Positions 8,602 to 17,972 of a DNA stretch of 64,000 nucleotides are shown here, one piece after another. This DNA is from Candidatus Pelagibacter sp. (lineage in GTDB: Bacteria; Pseudomonadota; Alphaproteobacteria; Paracaedibacterales; CAIOTO01). Made by a program: the position numbers and the translations under genes. The stretch spans positions 183,156 to 247,155 of the forward strand of contig PNMQ01000004.1 in assembly GCA_013823725.1 (NCBI GenBank), in the 5' to 3' direction. Within the stretch, counting starts at the first letter, position 1; each line of letters begins with the position of its first letter. The notes beneath the pieces were generated by a model that had not been told where the DNA came from, did not search any database, and saw only the letters and a list, made by a program, of their open reading frames with translations.

Positions 8602-10011
8602 TTAAATATTTTCTGGAAACGACCCTGCCATCCTTTTTGCATCTACAATTTTATCGAATTCTTCAACACTCAAAATTTCTAATTGTTCGGCAGCTTTTCG
8701 AAGCGTCACATTATGTTCATACGAATATTTAGCAATCTTTGCTGCATTTTCATAACCAATAATAGGATTCAAAATAGTAACCAACATTAAAGAATTTTCT
8801 ACATTCATTGATAGTCTTGCTTCATCAGGTTTTAAACCATCCAAACAGTTTTCTGTAAAACTATTCATAGCGTCTGACAATAAACGAATAGATTGCAAAA
8901 GATTATGAATAATGACAGGCTTAAACACATTCAATTCAAGATGACCTTGACTACCTGAAACCGTAATAGTTGTGTGATTACCCATCACTTGTGCACATAC
9001 CATCGTCATAGCCTCTGCTTGTGTTGGGTTTACTTTCCCTGGCATAATAGACGATCCTGGTTCATTTGCAGGTAAAATAATTTCACCCAACCCACATCGT
9101 GGACCAGAACCTAATAAACGTGTGTCATTAGCAATTTTCATCAAAGCTACAGCAAAAACATTCAAATAACCAGAGCATTCCACCATAGTATCGTGGCTAG
9201 CTAAAGCCTCAAAAAAATTAGGTGCCGGTTTAAATTCAAACTTTAATCTTTGGCTCAAAACTTCAGCTATTTTTTGAGAAAAACCTTCAGGACAATTTAG
9301 TCCTGTACCCACAGCTGTGCCTCCTTGAGCAATATAGCCAAGACGCTGAAAGACATTATTAATACGCTCTATGCAAAATCTAATTTGCGTTGCATACCCA
9401 CTAAATTCTTGGCCCAATGTCATAGGCGTTGCATCTTGAAGATGGGTACGTGCAATTTTCAAAACGTCTTTATATGCGATTGCTTTATCACGAAGAGACT
9501 TATACATATATTCTGCAGCCGGTAATAAACGTTGATGCAAATCTAAAACTGTTGCAATATGCATAGCTGTTGGAAAACTATCATTGGAGGACTGACTACA
9601 ATTAACATGGTCATTGGGATGCACCAAAATATCTATGAAACCATTTTGTTTTAAATAGCGATTAGCCAAAAAAGCAATAACTTCATTCACATTCATATTG
9701 GTTTGTGTGCCAGAACCTGTCTGCCAAACAACTAGGGGGAAGTGTTCATGATATCCATTTTTTAAAATTTCATCACACGCATGTTTAATAGCTTCTGATC
9801 TTTGAGCATCAATACAACCTAATTCACAATTCACATGTGCAGCAGACCATTTTAAATGTACAAAAGCATGGATAAGTCCCATAGGCATTCGCTCTTCACC
9901 AATTCGAAAATTCCTTCTCGACCGTTCAGTTTGAGCACCCCAAAAGAATTGAGAATCAACCTCTATATCTCCCATGGTGTCGTGCTCAAGTCTTATATTT
10001 TGCTTATCCAT
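8602..10011 (-). CDS. fumC: Fumarate hydratase, class II
   Basis: Converts fumarate to L-malate in the TCA cycle; an oxygen-stable homotetramer without an iron-sulfur cluster. The 469 residues contain the superfamily signature GSSIMPGKVNPTQAEAM near residue 320, TGSGTQTNMNVNE, and SSNDSFPTAMH with active-site residues. The length is normal for FumC. It begins 21 bases after the icd stop on the same strand, so icd-fumC is a probable TCA operon. Confidence 0.96.
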   Translation of the reverse strand: MDKQNIRLEHDTMGDIEVDSQFFWGAQTERSRRNFRIGEERMPMGLIHAFVHLKWSAAHVNCELGCIDAQRSEAIKHACDEILKNGYHEHFPLVVWQTGSGTQTNMNVNEVIAFLANRYLKQNGFIDILVHPNDHVNCSQSSNDSFPTAMHIATVLDLHQRLLPAAEYMYKSLRDKAIAYKDVLKIARTHLQDATPMTLGQEFSGYATQIRFCIERINNVFQRLGYIAQGGTAVGTGLNCPEGFSQKIAEVLSQRLKFEFKPAPNFFEALASHDTMVECSGYLNVFAVALMKIANDTRLLGSGPRCGLGEIILPANEPGSSIMPGKVNPTQAEAMTMVCAQVMGNHTTITVSGSQGHLELNVFKPVIIHNLLQSIRLLSDAMNSFTENCLDGLKPDEARLSMNVENSLMLVTILNPIIGYENAAKIAKYSYEHNVTLRKAAEQLEILSVEEFDKIVDAKRMAGSFPENI

Positions 10012-10032
10012 TTTTATTCCTTTCAGGAATTT

Positions 10033-11481
10033 TTAATTTTCTCCGTGAACTTTTGTATATCCAAGGACACCATCAAATACATTTAATTTTTCAACATGGG
10101 TCCATCTAATTTCTGATCCAAGCTGCAATAAAATATCTGTGATGTCACAATCGATCACATCCAAAGATTGGTCTTTTGCCATAACACGCACCGTTAACAT
10201 ATCTGCACCATCATCAAGATCTTTCAACGTAGGATAGACTTTAACCCCTCGTGTTGATATACAGCTTAATTTAAAAGACGTCTTTTCAAGAAGTGCTTCA
10301 AAAAAAACACCCACTTCTTTTGGCTTTTTAACGGTTTCTACAAATAGATCAAAACCAACAACTTTCCTGTCTTTCACAGTCACAAAATCAGGACGAGTTG
10401 ATACTTTAGGTAGCTTCATCAATTTATGCTCTCGAGCTTGGTACGTTTCTGTCTTTTTACCAAAGTTTTTAATAATACAATCAGTATATTCGGATGTAGT
10501 CTTGGCAGTCATTTTAGGTGGACAAATATCACGTGTAAAATAGCGATCCACACCCAAAGTGTACGTAATAGCCTCTTCAATCATATTAGCCTCTTCAATG
10601 GCACCAATATGACGGAGCATCATTACACCTGATAAAATTAAGGCCGTTGGATTGATCGTATTTGTTCCTGCATATTTAGGTGCTGTTCCATGCACTGCTT
10701 CGAAAATGGCATATTTATCTCCAATATTTGCACCAGGTGCAAAACCTAAACCACCTACTAATGCAGAACTTAAATCACTTAAAATATCACCATTCATATT
10801 CGTCATGACCAAAACATCAAATTGTTCTGGTTTTTTTACCAATTGGTGCGCCGCGTTATCCACTATAACGTGATGAGCTTCAATATCAGGGTAATCTTTC
10901 GCCACATCTTCAAAAGTTCTTTTAAACAGTCCTTCTGTAAGCTTCATAATATTAGCTTTGCTGGCACACGTTACAGTTTTACGATTTTGAGATCTGGCAA
11001 ATTCGAACGCCAATCTTATGACTTTTTCACTTCCTTTACGCGAAATTAATTTTAGACATTCACTAACACCAGGGGTTTGCATGTATTCAATACCCGCATA
11101 AAGATCTTCTAAATTTTCACGAACAATAACAAGATCTAAATTTCTTCCGCTGTAAGGGGTTTGAACACCTAAAAATTCTTTAATAGGGCGAATATTTCCA
11201 TAAGTTTCAAAAAGTTTACGCAACGTTACATTTGCACTTTTTTCGCCATAACCAACAGGTGTTGATAACGGGCCTTTAATGGCTATTTTATTTCTCTCTA
11301 ACGATTCAATAGTTTCATTTGGAACGCCAGTCCCTATACCTTTTTTAAAAGCAGCATCGCCTGCTTCGCATACTTCCCAATCAATTTTTAGCCCCGTAGC
11401 ATCAATAATTTTACGTGTTGAATCTGCTATTTCAGGACCAATTCCATCTCCAGGAATTAAAGTAATCGTATGCTTTGTCAT
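10033..11481 (-). CDS. icd: Isocitrate dehydrogenase, alphaproteobacterial long form (NADP type predicted)
   Basis: Oxidatively decarboxylates isocitrate to 2-oxoglutarate. The 482 residues divide into a catalytic part of about 335 residues (IPGDGIGPEI, NVTLRKLFETYGNIRP, MNGDILSDLSSALVGG) and a C-terminal extension of about 140 residues found in the Rickettsia-type enzymes. HGTAPKYAG carries Lys-Tyr where the E. coli enzyme has the NADP-selecting Lys344-Tyr345, so NADP use is inferred; NAD enzymes have Asp-Ile there. It leads the icd-fumC pair. Confidence 0.93.
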   Translation of the reverse strand: MTKHTITLIPGDGIGPEIADSTRKIIDATGLKIDWEVCEAGDAAFKKGIGTGVPNETIESLERNKIAIKGPLSTPVGYGEKSANVTLRKLFETYGNIRPIKEFLGVQTPYSGRNLDLVIVRENLEDLYAGIEYMQTPGVSECLKLISRKGSEKVIRLAFEFARSQNRKTVTCASKANIMKLTEGLFKRTFEDVAKDYPDIEAHHVIVDNAAHQLVKKPEQFDVLVMTNMNGDILSDLSSALVGGLGFAPGANIGDKYAIFEAVHGTAPKYAGTNTINPTALILSGVMMLRHIGAIEEANMIEEAITYTLGVDRYFTRDICPPKMTAKTTSEYTDCIIKNFGKKTETYQAREHKLMKLPKVSTRPDFVTVKDRKVVGFDLFVETVKKPKEVGVFFEALLEKTSFKLSCISTRGVKVYPTLKDLDDGADMLTVRVMAKDQSLDVIDCDITDILLQLGSEIRWTHVEKLNVFDGVLGYTKVHGEN

Positions 11482-11588
11482 AAATGCCTAAATTTTTAAA
11501 TAAATTATTACTTATAAGTTTAAACGAAAAATCTTAATAAGCTCTACAAAAATGATGCCTTATACATGCATTTCTTACATCTTTTGCT

Positions 11589-13334
11589 TTATTCTACTTT
11601 CATGATTTTATAAAAAAACATTTTCCCATCAACTTCTAGAGCTGTGAATAATTCTTCTTTGCGTTTTTTCTGCAATATATATGGATAGCCAAGTATTGAA
11701 GAGGGGTTAGACTTTAAAATCAATGTACATTTTTGCCCCTTCTGGTAAACAGAATCAACCTGTATTTCACCTTCTATATCTAAAGCTTTTAAATCCTTTG
11801 CACTGCATTCCCACATGTGGGAAGAATATAAAATCTTGTATTCATTGCCGCCATATTCTAATACATTATCAAAATTAGTTGAAATGCCGTTTTTATCCCA
11901 CTTAATGCATCCATACAGGTTGGGGCACAAAAATGGAATTTTCTCTTCATCTGCATATATAATTTGCTGTTTCTTATTCTGAATAGAAACAAAGTCTAAT
12001 CCTTCTGATGACTGTTCATATCTTTGCATAAAATTTTGGGGTCTTGTCGCATCAAAATAATTATTTTCTAAATATTGGATTAAAGCATAAGATGGGTGTC
12101 CATATTGCTTACCGTCTCCTGCTGAAATTCCCACAAGATCTGGTTGAAAAAAACTTAACGCTGTTCCTGAACTATTATCTTTTGCCCCATGATGAGGAAG
12201 CATTAACACAACCAAATGCTCTGTTTTAACGCCCAGAACTGTTCTAAAATTACTTAAATGGTGTTGCGCCGCAATACGTTGAAATGTAGAATGCAGTGCG
12301 TCACCTGTAAAAATAACAGACATATCAAGAGAAGGTAATCTGCAAGATAAAACAATACTTTGACCATTAATATCATCGGTTTGATGATTGAGAGACCATA
12401 TATGTATTTGTTGTTTAATTTGATCTATAAATGAGAGACTTGCAGCCGAAGAGCTACTGTTTTGGGGAAAAAGTTTCGAATACAAATCACTAAATGCCCC
12501 CGCATAAAATTCTGGTATAGGTGAATTCAGAGAGTTTCTAGAACATTCTTTAATCAATTTTTCTTTTAGACTTTTTAAGCTTTCTCTACCTTTTAATTTT
12601 TGCCTTAAGAAATCATTAAAATTGATAACTAGTCCAGTCTGCATATTAGAATAATAAGGAAAGCTAAATTCAATTAAATCAGGATTTTGTTGAAGTCTTT
12701 CTTTTAAAAAAGATAACACCTCACCTACATTTTTAGTCATATTATTGCTGTTATTGCGACACCCTATATCGCCAAACCAATCTCCACACAGCAAAATTGT
12801 TAAAGGAAGCCTAGAAGGTACGGTTTTATGATTAAGATAATTTATATGATCTTCATCAGAGTGAGAAAGAAAAATAAAAAGATGCGATAAATCTTGCAGA
12901 AGGTCTAAAATAAACGATTCAAGATTTTCTTTGACGTACTTTTGTTGTTTTTTAGATAATTTAGAATTCACCGTCATCGGTGTTTGTGGATCTATAACAC
13001 AGTTTGTTTTTGATGCGGGAGTTTGAAATGCAGTCTGCTGTATGCTGACATTCTTATTTTTGACAGGAGTAAACCCAAGAATTGAAGATATTTCTTTTTT
13101 TTCTGTTATTTTTTGAAAATAGCGTACTCTCCACGATCCTCTATTAATAAATTTAGGATGCATTTGTAAGGATTTACTACCTAAATCATACAGGACACCT
13201 ATCTTTTTAATTCCATCAGAATAAATAACCAATTGGGCATTACCTTGCCCCATAGGCAAAATGTACCATTCTTCAGATACAGTCGCATACAATTGCTGCA
13301 TCAAGATAACAGCAAGAATGAAAAGTTTAATCAT
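11589..13334 (-). CDS. Exported ComEC-type metallo-beta-lactamase fold protein
   Basis: The 581-residue protein starts with a signal peptide (about residues 1-18). Its fold markers are GQGNAQLV, HSDEDH (residues 158-163), TGDAL, PHHGAKDN and GHPSY in the order seen in the hydrolase domain of ComEC/Rec2 competence proteins. The membrane channel domain of ComEC is absent, so this is a freestanding exported version. ComEC-type domains cut DNA in some species; the substrate here is unknown. A C-terminal section of about 130 residues is beta-rich and unfamiliar. It is followed at 33 bases by another gene upstream on the same strand. Confidence 0.72.
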   Translation of the reverse strand: MIKLFILAVILMQQLYATVSEEWYILPMGQGNAQLVIYSDGIKKIGVLYDLGSKSLQMHPKFINRGSWRVRYFQKITEKKEISSILGFTPVKNKNVSIQQTAFQTPASKTNCVIDPQTPMTVNSKLSKKQQKYVKENLESFILDLLQDLSHLFIFLSHSDEDHINYLNHKTVPSRLPLTILLCGDWFGDIGCRNNSNNMTKNVGEVLSFLKERLQQNPDLIEFSFPYYSNMQTGLVINFNDFLRQKLKGRESLKSLKEKLIKECSRNSLNSPIPEFYAGAFSDLYSKLFPQNSSSSAASLSFIDQIKQQIHIWSLNHQTDDINGQSIVLSCRLPSLDMSVIFTGDALHSTFQRIAAQHHLSNFRTVLGVKTEHLVVLMLPHHGAKDNSSGTALSFFQPDLVGISAGDGKQYGHPSYALIQYLENNYFDATRPQNFMQRYEQSSEGLDFVSIQNKKQQIIYADEEKIPFLCPNLYGCIKWDKNGISTNFDNVLEYGGNEYKILYSSHMWECSAKDLKALDIEGEIQVDSVYQKGQKCTLILKSNPSSILGYPYILQKKRKEELFTALEVDGKMFFYKIMKVE

Positions 13335-13367
13335 TTAAATTAAGGAGTTGAGAAAGATACTTTTAGT

Positions 13368-13958
13368 TTAAGGGGTGTTGTTCCAATAGTAAACTAGCAT
13401 TCTGTCAACAATTCTAAAATTATTTTCAATTTTTTTCAAAATGATTTTAACTTCTTCATTGGTTTCTAAATCTATATTTTCAATATGACATCTTATCATT
13501 TTTAATTCTTCCATAAACCTGCCTGAATGAAAAACAAAATCAAAACTAATAGCGTCCCAATATTTTTGTTCTCCTTGCTGATAAGTAAATAGAGATCTTA
13601 AAATCTCAAATATTTTAAGATCCTCTTTGGGGGTTGCTTGAATGAAAAAATTTAAAGACTCTAATAATTTAATTTCTTTCTGATGAGCAGAATAAAAATG
13701 CCTATACCCCCTTTCTTGTGCTTTAAGAAATTTTATAGTCTTTGCAATTTCTCGAGGGGTGCTTTTGTCTACTATTTTTTTTTCAACAAAAGCATGATGT
13801 GGTTTTTTATCGTATAAAACAATACATTCTTGCGATACGTTAGGATTTTGGTTTTCTCTATCATCGATAGCATCCATTCCAAACACCACGCAAGATAAGG
13901 TTAAATAAAAAGAATATATTTTTTTTATCATAAAATTTTTTATATTTTGAATCCTCAT
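13368..13958 (-). CDS. Exported helical protein of unknown function
   Basis: Not recognised. About 196 residues; a hydrophobic stretch (IYSFYLTLSCVVFGM) near residues 14-28 looks like a signal peptide, especially if translation begins at the second Met (13931). The rest is predicted helical and charged, with no cysteine pair or catalytic motif that I know. It ends 33 bases before the exported metallo-beta-lactamase gene on the same strand, and the two may be cotranscribed and act together outside the cytoplasm (inference). Confidence 0.55.
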   Translation of the reverse strand: MRIQNIKNFMIKKIYSFYLTLSCVVFGMDAIDDRENQNPNVSQECIVLYDKKPHHAFVEKKIVDKSTPREIAKTIKFLKAQERGYRHFYSAHQKEIKLLESLNFFIQATPKEDLKIFEILRSLFTYQQGEQKYWDAISFDFVFHSGRFMEELKMIRCHIENIDLETNEEVKIILKKIENNFRIVDRMLVYYWNNTP

Positions 13959-14073
13959 AAGAGAAGAATATCATATTTTATACGTTAAATCTATTAATCG
14001 AATGAATATATTCATGTTTTACAAAAAAACAACATTAAATGAATAAATTACAATCAATGTAAAATACTTAATT

Positions 14074-14667
14074 TTAATCAGCTAAAATTTTCAAAACAAG
14101 TTCTTGAACTTGAACATCATCCCAGTTAATAGGCCCCATAACTGTTCCTAAGACGTGACCTTTTTTACTGATGAAAACAGTTGATGGTATAGCTTTGATT
14201 TGAAAATAGCTTGCAACATTTGCTTTAGCATCTGTGACCAAAGGAATATCTCCTGCCCCAAAACGAGCTAATGACTTTTGTATATTATCTTTAGATTCTG
14301 CATCCGTTGGAACAATGGTCAAAGCTACATTTTCAATTTCCACAAAACGTTTTGTAAAGCGTTGGTAAGATGGTAGTTCTTTTGCACAAGGCATGCAGTC
14401 TGTTCCCCAAAAATGAACAATTAGAGCTTTGCCCTTAAAATCTCTTAATGAAAACTTCTTTTGCTTGTCTTTTTCATGCAAAACTAATTGTGCAGACGGA
14501 GCCTGAACATATTCTCCTTCAGGAACAAAATTAATATCATAAGGGTCTAATTTAACTTCTTGTTCTACCGCTTTTGATGTTTTTTTAAAATACAAAGATG
14601 ATGTTCTTAAAACAAAAATAGAAACCAATGCAACAATTGATCCTGTGATAATATGTTTAACTTTCAT
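14074..14667 (-). CDS. TlpA-like thioredoxin-fold protein, membrane anchored
   Basis: Periplasmic thiol oxidoreductase of the TlpA/ResA kind. An N-terminal anchor (about residues 7-24) is followed by a thioredoxin fold with WGTDCMPCAKELP, giving the active-site pair CMPC, and the cis-Pro region IPSTVFI. Family members reduce apocytochrome c or cytochrome oxidase assembly proteins; which applies here cannot be told. The 197 residues are normal in size. It lies 29 bases after cysS on the same strand, so the two are probably cotranscribed. Confidence 0.82.
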   Translation of the reverse strand: MKVKHIITGSIVALVSIFVLRTSSLYFKKTSKAVEQEVKLDPYDINFVPEGEYVQAPSAQLVLHEKDKQKKFSLRDFKGKALIVHFWGTDCMPCAKELPSYQRFTKRFVEIENVALTIVPTDAESKDNIQKSLARFGAGDIPLVTDAKANVASYFQIKAIPSTVFISKKGHVLGTVMGPINWDDVQVQELVLKILAD

Positions 14668-14696
14668 AGTTTAATTTTCTTTCATAAATATCTTGT

Positions 14697-16088
14697 TTAC
14701 AGTTTACGCCAAGTCGTACCTTCAAGTCCATCGAGTAAAGAGTATCCTTTTTCTATCAAATATTTTCTTATATCATCTGCCTTTTGAAAATTTTTTTGAA
14801 GCTTTGCTATCGATCTTTCTTCAATTAATTTTTCAATTTCTGCATCTGATAATCCATTTATTCCAGAAAATTGAAACCATTCTTTTGTTGAATGATAAAA
14901 TAAACCCATTATTTTCCCAGCATATAAAAATTTATATAATAAATTATCATTTTTCTGCTTATATAATTGATCAACCCATTGATGCATCAGCGACAATAAT
15001 TTAGGAGTATTTAAATCATCGGATAATACATCCAAAACCTCTTCCATGTTATCTTTAGAAAATAAATCACCTTGACCTATTAATTTTTCTGGATCATCAA
15101 TAGAAAAATTTTCAAAAACTCCATAAAATCTATTCAATATACTGCACGCACTGCTTAGTAAAGAATTACTCCAATCTAGCGGCTGATGGTAATGACTCAT
15201 CAGTAGCGCAAGACGAATAGCTTGAGGGTGATGATTCGCTAATAAATCCGTCACTGTTATAAAGTTTCCCAATGATTTTGACATCTTCGATCCATCTACC
15301 GTCAAATGACCATTGTGAATCCACATTTTTGACATGGTCAGATGATCATGTGCGCAACAGCTTTGCGCTATTTCATTTTCATGATGCGGGAATAATAAAT
15401 CAATACCACCACCATGAATATCAAATTCTTTTCCAAAATACTGAGAACTCATAGCTGAACATTCTATGTGCCAACCGGGACGACCAAAACCGTATGGGCT
15501 ATCCCAACCAGGCTCATCTGAATGTGAAGGTTTCCATAACACAAAATCAGAAGCATTTTTTTTATATGGTGCAATTTCTACCCGAGCACCAGAAATTAAG
15601 TCATCTGAATTTTTTCTAGAAAATTTCCCGTATTCTGGATAGGTTGTTGTATCAAAAAGAACATGTTGCTGATTTTCATACGCATATCCCTTAGCTATTA
15701 ATGTTTCAATCATAGCAAGCATTTGTGGAATATGATCTGTAGCTTTAGGTTCTATATCGGGCAAAGCAACATTCAATTGCCCCATATCATGATGATACCA
15801 ACCTAATGTTTCAGTTGTAATATCCTTAATTGTTCGACCTGTATCTTTTGATTTGGCGTTAATTTTATCATCTACATCAGTAATATTTCTAGCATAAGTG
15901 ACGTTAGGAAAGGACTCTCTTAGTAAACGCACTAGCACGTCAAAAACAACTGCGGATCTTGCATTTCCTATATGCGCTCGATCATATACTGTAGGCCCAC
16001 AGACATAAATTGTTACATTGGAGGGATTTATGGGTGAAAATATATCTTTTTTTTGAGTTAATGAGTTTGAAAAACGTAGAAAAGCCAT
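14697..16088 (-). CDS. cysS: Cysteinyl-tRNA synthetase
   Basis: Charges tRNA-Cys with cysteine. Class I signatures are HIGNARS (HIGH motif) near residue 35 and KMSKSLGN. Zinc ligands include the Cys in VCGPTVYD, the Cys in GWHIECSAM and His in PHHENEIAQS. I chose the ATG at 16088; the in-frame TTG two codons upstream is less likely. At 463 residues it is full length. The C-terminal anticodon domain ends in the typical GTTWR block. Confidence 0.96.
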   Translation of the reverse strand: MAFLRFSNSLTQKKDIFSPINPSNVTIYVCGPTVYDRAHIGNARSAVVFDVLVRLLRESFPNVTYARNITDVDDKINAKSKDTGRTIKDITTETLGWYHHDMGQLNVALPDIEPKATDHIPQMLAMIETLIAKGYAYENQQHVLFDTTTYPEYGKFSRKNSDDLISGARVEIAPYKKNASDFVLWKPSHSDEPGWDSPYGFGRPGWHIECSAMSSQYFGKEFDIHGGGIDLLFPHHENEIAQSCCAHDHLTMSKMWIHNGHLTVDGSKMSKSLGNFITVTDLLANHHPQAIRLALLMSHYHQPLDWSNSLLSSACSILNRFYGVFENFSIDDPEKLIGQGDLFSKDNMEEVLDVLSDDLNTPKLLSLMHQWVDQLYKQKNDNLLYKFLYAGKIMGLFYHSTKEWFQFSGINGLSDAEIEKLIEERSIAKLQKNFQKADDIRKYLIEKGYSLLDGLEGTTWRKL

Positions 16089-16224
16089 TGTCAAATTTCA
16101 AATTATAGAACATTTTACCAGTGTAACATATTTTCAAAAATTCGTTTTTTAAAAGTTGAATATCTAGATTTATGATTTAAAATAAACGATTCTCATCATA
16201 AAATCTTTCATCATTTCTAAAAGA

Positions 16225-17295
16225 TTAATCTGGCTGACCACCCCAAGATTGAATAATTTTACCAGCAAACGTTGCCCCTATTTGACCTGATTCAAACAAA
16301 GATTTTTCATTAAATAATCCGTATAAAAATCCAGCTAAAAATTGGTCTCCTGCACCCGTAGTATCGACAATTTCAACTGTTTGTGGGCTTTGAATAAAAT
16401 GAACTTCATCATGATCAAAAACATATGCTCCGTCCGCCCCACATGTAACCGCACCCACCAGGCCTTTTGATCTTAAATATTCACAAGCTTGAGGAGCAGA
16501 TTGTTTTTTTGTTAATATTTGCATTTCTGTATCATTACCAATAATAATATCCACGTATGAATCCATATATTTTTTAATACGATCCAAATTATTGCGAACA
16601 CAAAAATCTGCAGATAACGTTAAGGCTACTTTTTTATTATTTTGCTTCATTTCCTCAGCAACCAAACAAATTGTCTGATATGTCTCTTCAGGATGAAATA
16701 AATAACCTTCAACGATTAAACATTCTGCACTTAAAATCCAGGATAAATTTTCGTACGAAATAACAATGCTTCCTGAAACTCCAAGATTCGTAAGCATTGT
16801 TCGTTCACTTTTATCTTTATTTGTAATTAATACTGTGCAATTTCCTGATCCCAGAGAATGATCCCGAATATACGTAGTTCGATATTGAATTTGTTTCGCT
16901 TTCAGCGATTTCTTATATGAAACAGCCCAATTATCATTTGCAAGCGCGCCTATGACCCCAACTTCTTCACCCAGCTTTTTAAGACCTGCTATCGTATTCG
17001 CAGCAGATCCTCCAGGACCACTATATTCTTTGTTATATTTTCTTATTTCGACACTAAGAACCTCTGATTGTCCAGCATTTACCCAAGTTGTAGAACCTTT
17101 TGCTAGATGAGGAATAATTGGAACGATTGAACTATCTAAAACTTCGTATGGAACCTTTACTATCGTATCAAACAATAAATTACTGATGGCTACAAATTTC
17201 ATAGGCTTAGGCACTTCTGTTTCTATTCCCATTGAAAAAGTTTTTAGAGAAAACGACAAAGTAAATACTGTTAGGAAAATTACATTTTTGAACAT
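16225..17295 (-). CDS. PfkB-family (adenosine kinase-like) kinase with a signal-like N terminus
   Basis: Ribokinase-family sugar or nucleoside kinase. Visible motifs are GPGGSAANTIAGLKKLG (PfkB signature 1, near residue 95) and DTTGAGDQFLAGF (signature 2, anion hole and catalytic Asp, near residue 308), and the layout resembles alphaproteobacterial adenosine kinases. The odd point is the first 21 residues, MFKNVIFLTVFTLSFSLKTF, which look like a cleavable signal peptide although this family is cytoplasmic. Later Met codons at 17229 and 17202 could remove it, but none has a clear Shine-Dalgarno. Exact substrate uncertain. Confidence 0.8.
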   Translation of the reverse strand: MFKNVIFLTVFTLSFSLKTFSMGIETEVPKPMKFVAISNLLFDTIVKVPYEVLDSSIVPIIPHLAKGSTTWVNAGQSEVLSVEIRKYNKEYSGPGGSAANTIAGLKKLGEEVGVIGALANDNWAVSYKKSLKAKQIQYRTTYIRDHSLGSGNCTVLITNKDKSERTMLTNLGVSGSIVISYENLSWILSAECLIVEGYLFHPEETYQTICLVAEEMKQNNKKVALTLSADFCVRNNLDRIKKYMDSYVDIIIGNDTEMQILTKKQSAPQACEYLRSKGLVGAVTCGADGAYVFDHDEVHFIQSPQTVEIVDTTGAGDQFLAGFLYGLFNEKSLFESGQIGATFAGKIIQSWGGQPD

Positions 17296-17476
17296 AGAAA
17301 TAAATCAATATATTAATATCATCCGATTTTATAACTTAATAAGATAACGTATGTCCAGTATTTTCAAATAATATTAGAATAAATTTTTTAAATAATAACG
17401 CGCATATCTTTTCTCTATGGTCTTTTTATCTACAGATCTACCCTTAAGCTTTTTGTGGATTTAGGGCTATTTCTTT

Positions 17477-17485
17477 GGTATAATT
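17477..17485 (+). promoter_or_regulatory. Extended -10 promoter of rpoZ
   Basis: TGGTATAAT, a perfect -10 with the TGn extension, lies 33 bases before the rpoZ ATG. No convincing -35 is present at the normal distance. The motif and its T-rich upstream flank match the pal promoter. Confidence 0.6.
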
Positions 17486-17518
17486 ACATAATGAATATAT
17501 TTTATTGAAAGAATAAAA

Positions 17519-17914
17519 ATGGCTCGCGTTACTGTAGAAGATTGCATTATCTCTGTTCCTAATCGTTTTGAACTAGTTCTTCTTGCCGCTAAACGTGCGA
17601 GAGAATTAGCAGCTGGTGCACCTCTCACTGTTTTAAGAGATAATGACAAAAACCCAGTTGTGGCTCTTCGTGAAATTTCAGAAGAAACTGTTGATGTGAA
17701 TCAATTGCGTGAAAGCTTGATCAAAAGCATGCAAAGAAGCATGTTCGCGATTAATGATTCTCAACTATCTGAAGAAATACATGAAGACTTTGATACAGCG
17801 GTGCTGCAAGATTTAATTGAACCTATTGATGGTGAAGAAAACGAAGACGATGTCGCTGATGATGAAGAGACTTCAGATGAACTGAACACGGAAGAAGAAT
17901 CTGAATTAGTCTAG
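17519..17914 (+). CDS. rpoZ: RNA polymerase omega subunit
   Basis: Small subunit that stabilises the RNA polymerase core by clamping beta prime. The first 65 residues are the conserved domain: [28 protein letters not shown] and the NPVVALREI block. The tail after residue 90 is highly acidic (Glu/Asp-rich), longer than in E. coli but common in alphaproteobacteria. In many relatives relA/spoT follows; here a terminator follows immediately, so it is a single-gene unit. Confidence 0.95.
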   Translation: MARVTVEDCIISVPNRFELVLLAAKRARELAAGAPLTVLRDNDKNPVVALREISEETVDVNQLRESLIKSMQRSMFAINDSQLSEEIHEDFDTAVLQDLIEPIDGEENEDDVADDEETSDELNTEEESELV

Positions 17915-17927
17915 TGTCATCTTAATC

Positions 17928-17960
17928 AAAAGACTGTTTTTAAAAACAGTCTTTATTTTT
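17928..17960 (+). terminator. Rho-independent terminator after rpoZ, probably bidirectional
   Basis: A near-perfect inverted repeat with arms AAAGACTGTTTTT and AAAAACAGTCTTT is followed by ATTTTTT. It lies between the convergent genes rpoZ and acsA; in the other direction it is followed by a short T-run, so it may end both transcripts. Confidence 0.85.
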
Positions 17961-17972
17961 TAGTCTTGTATT

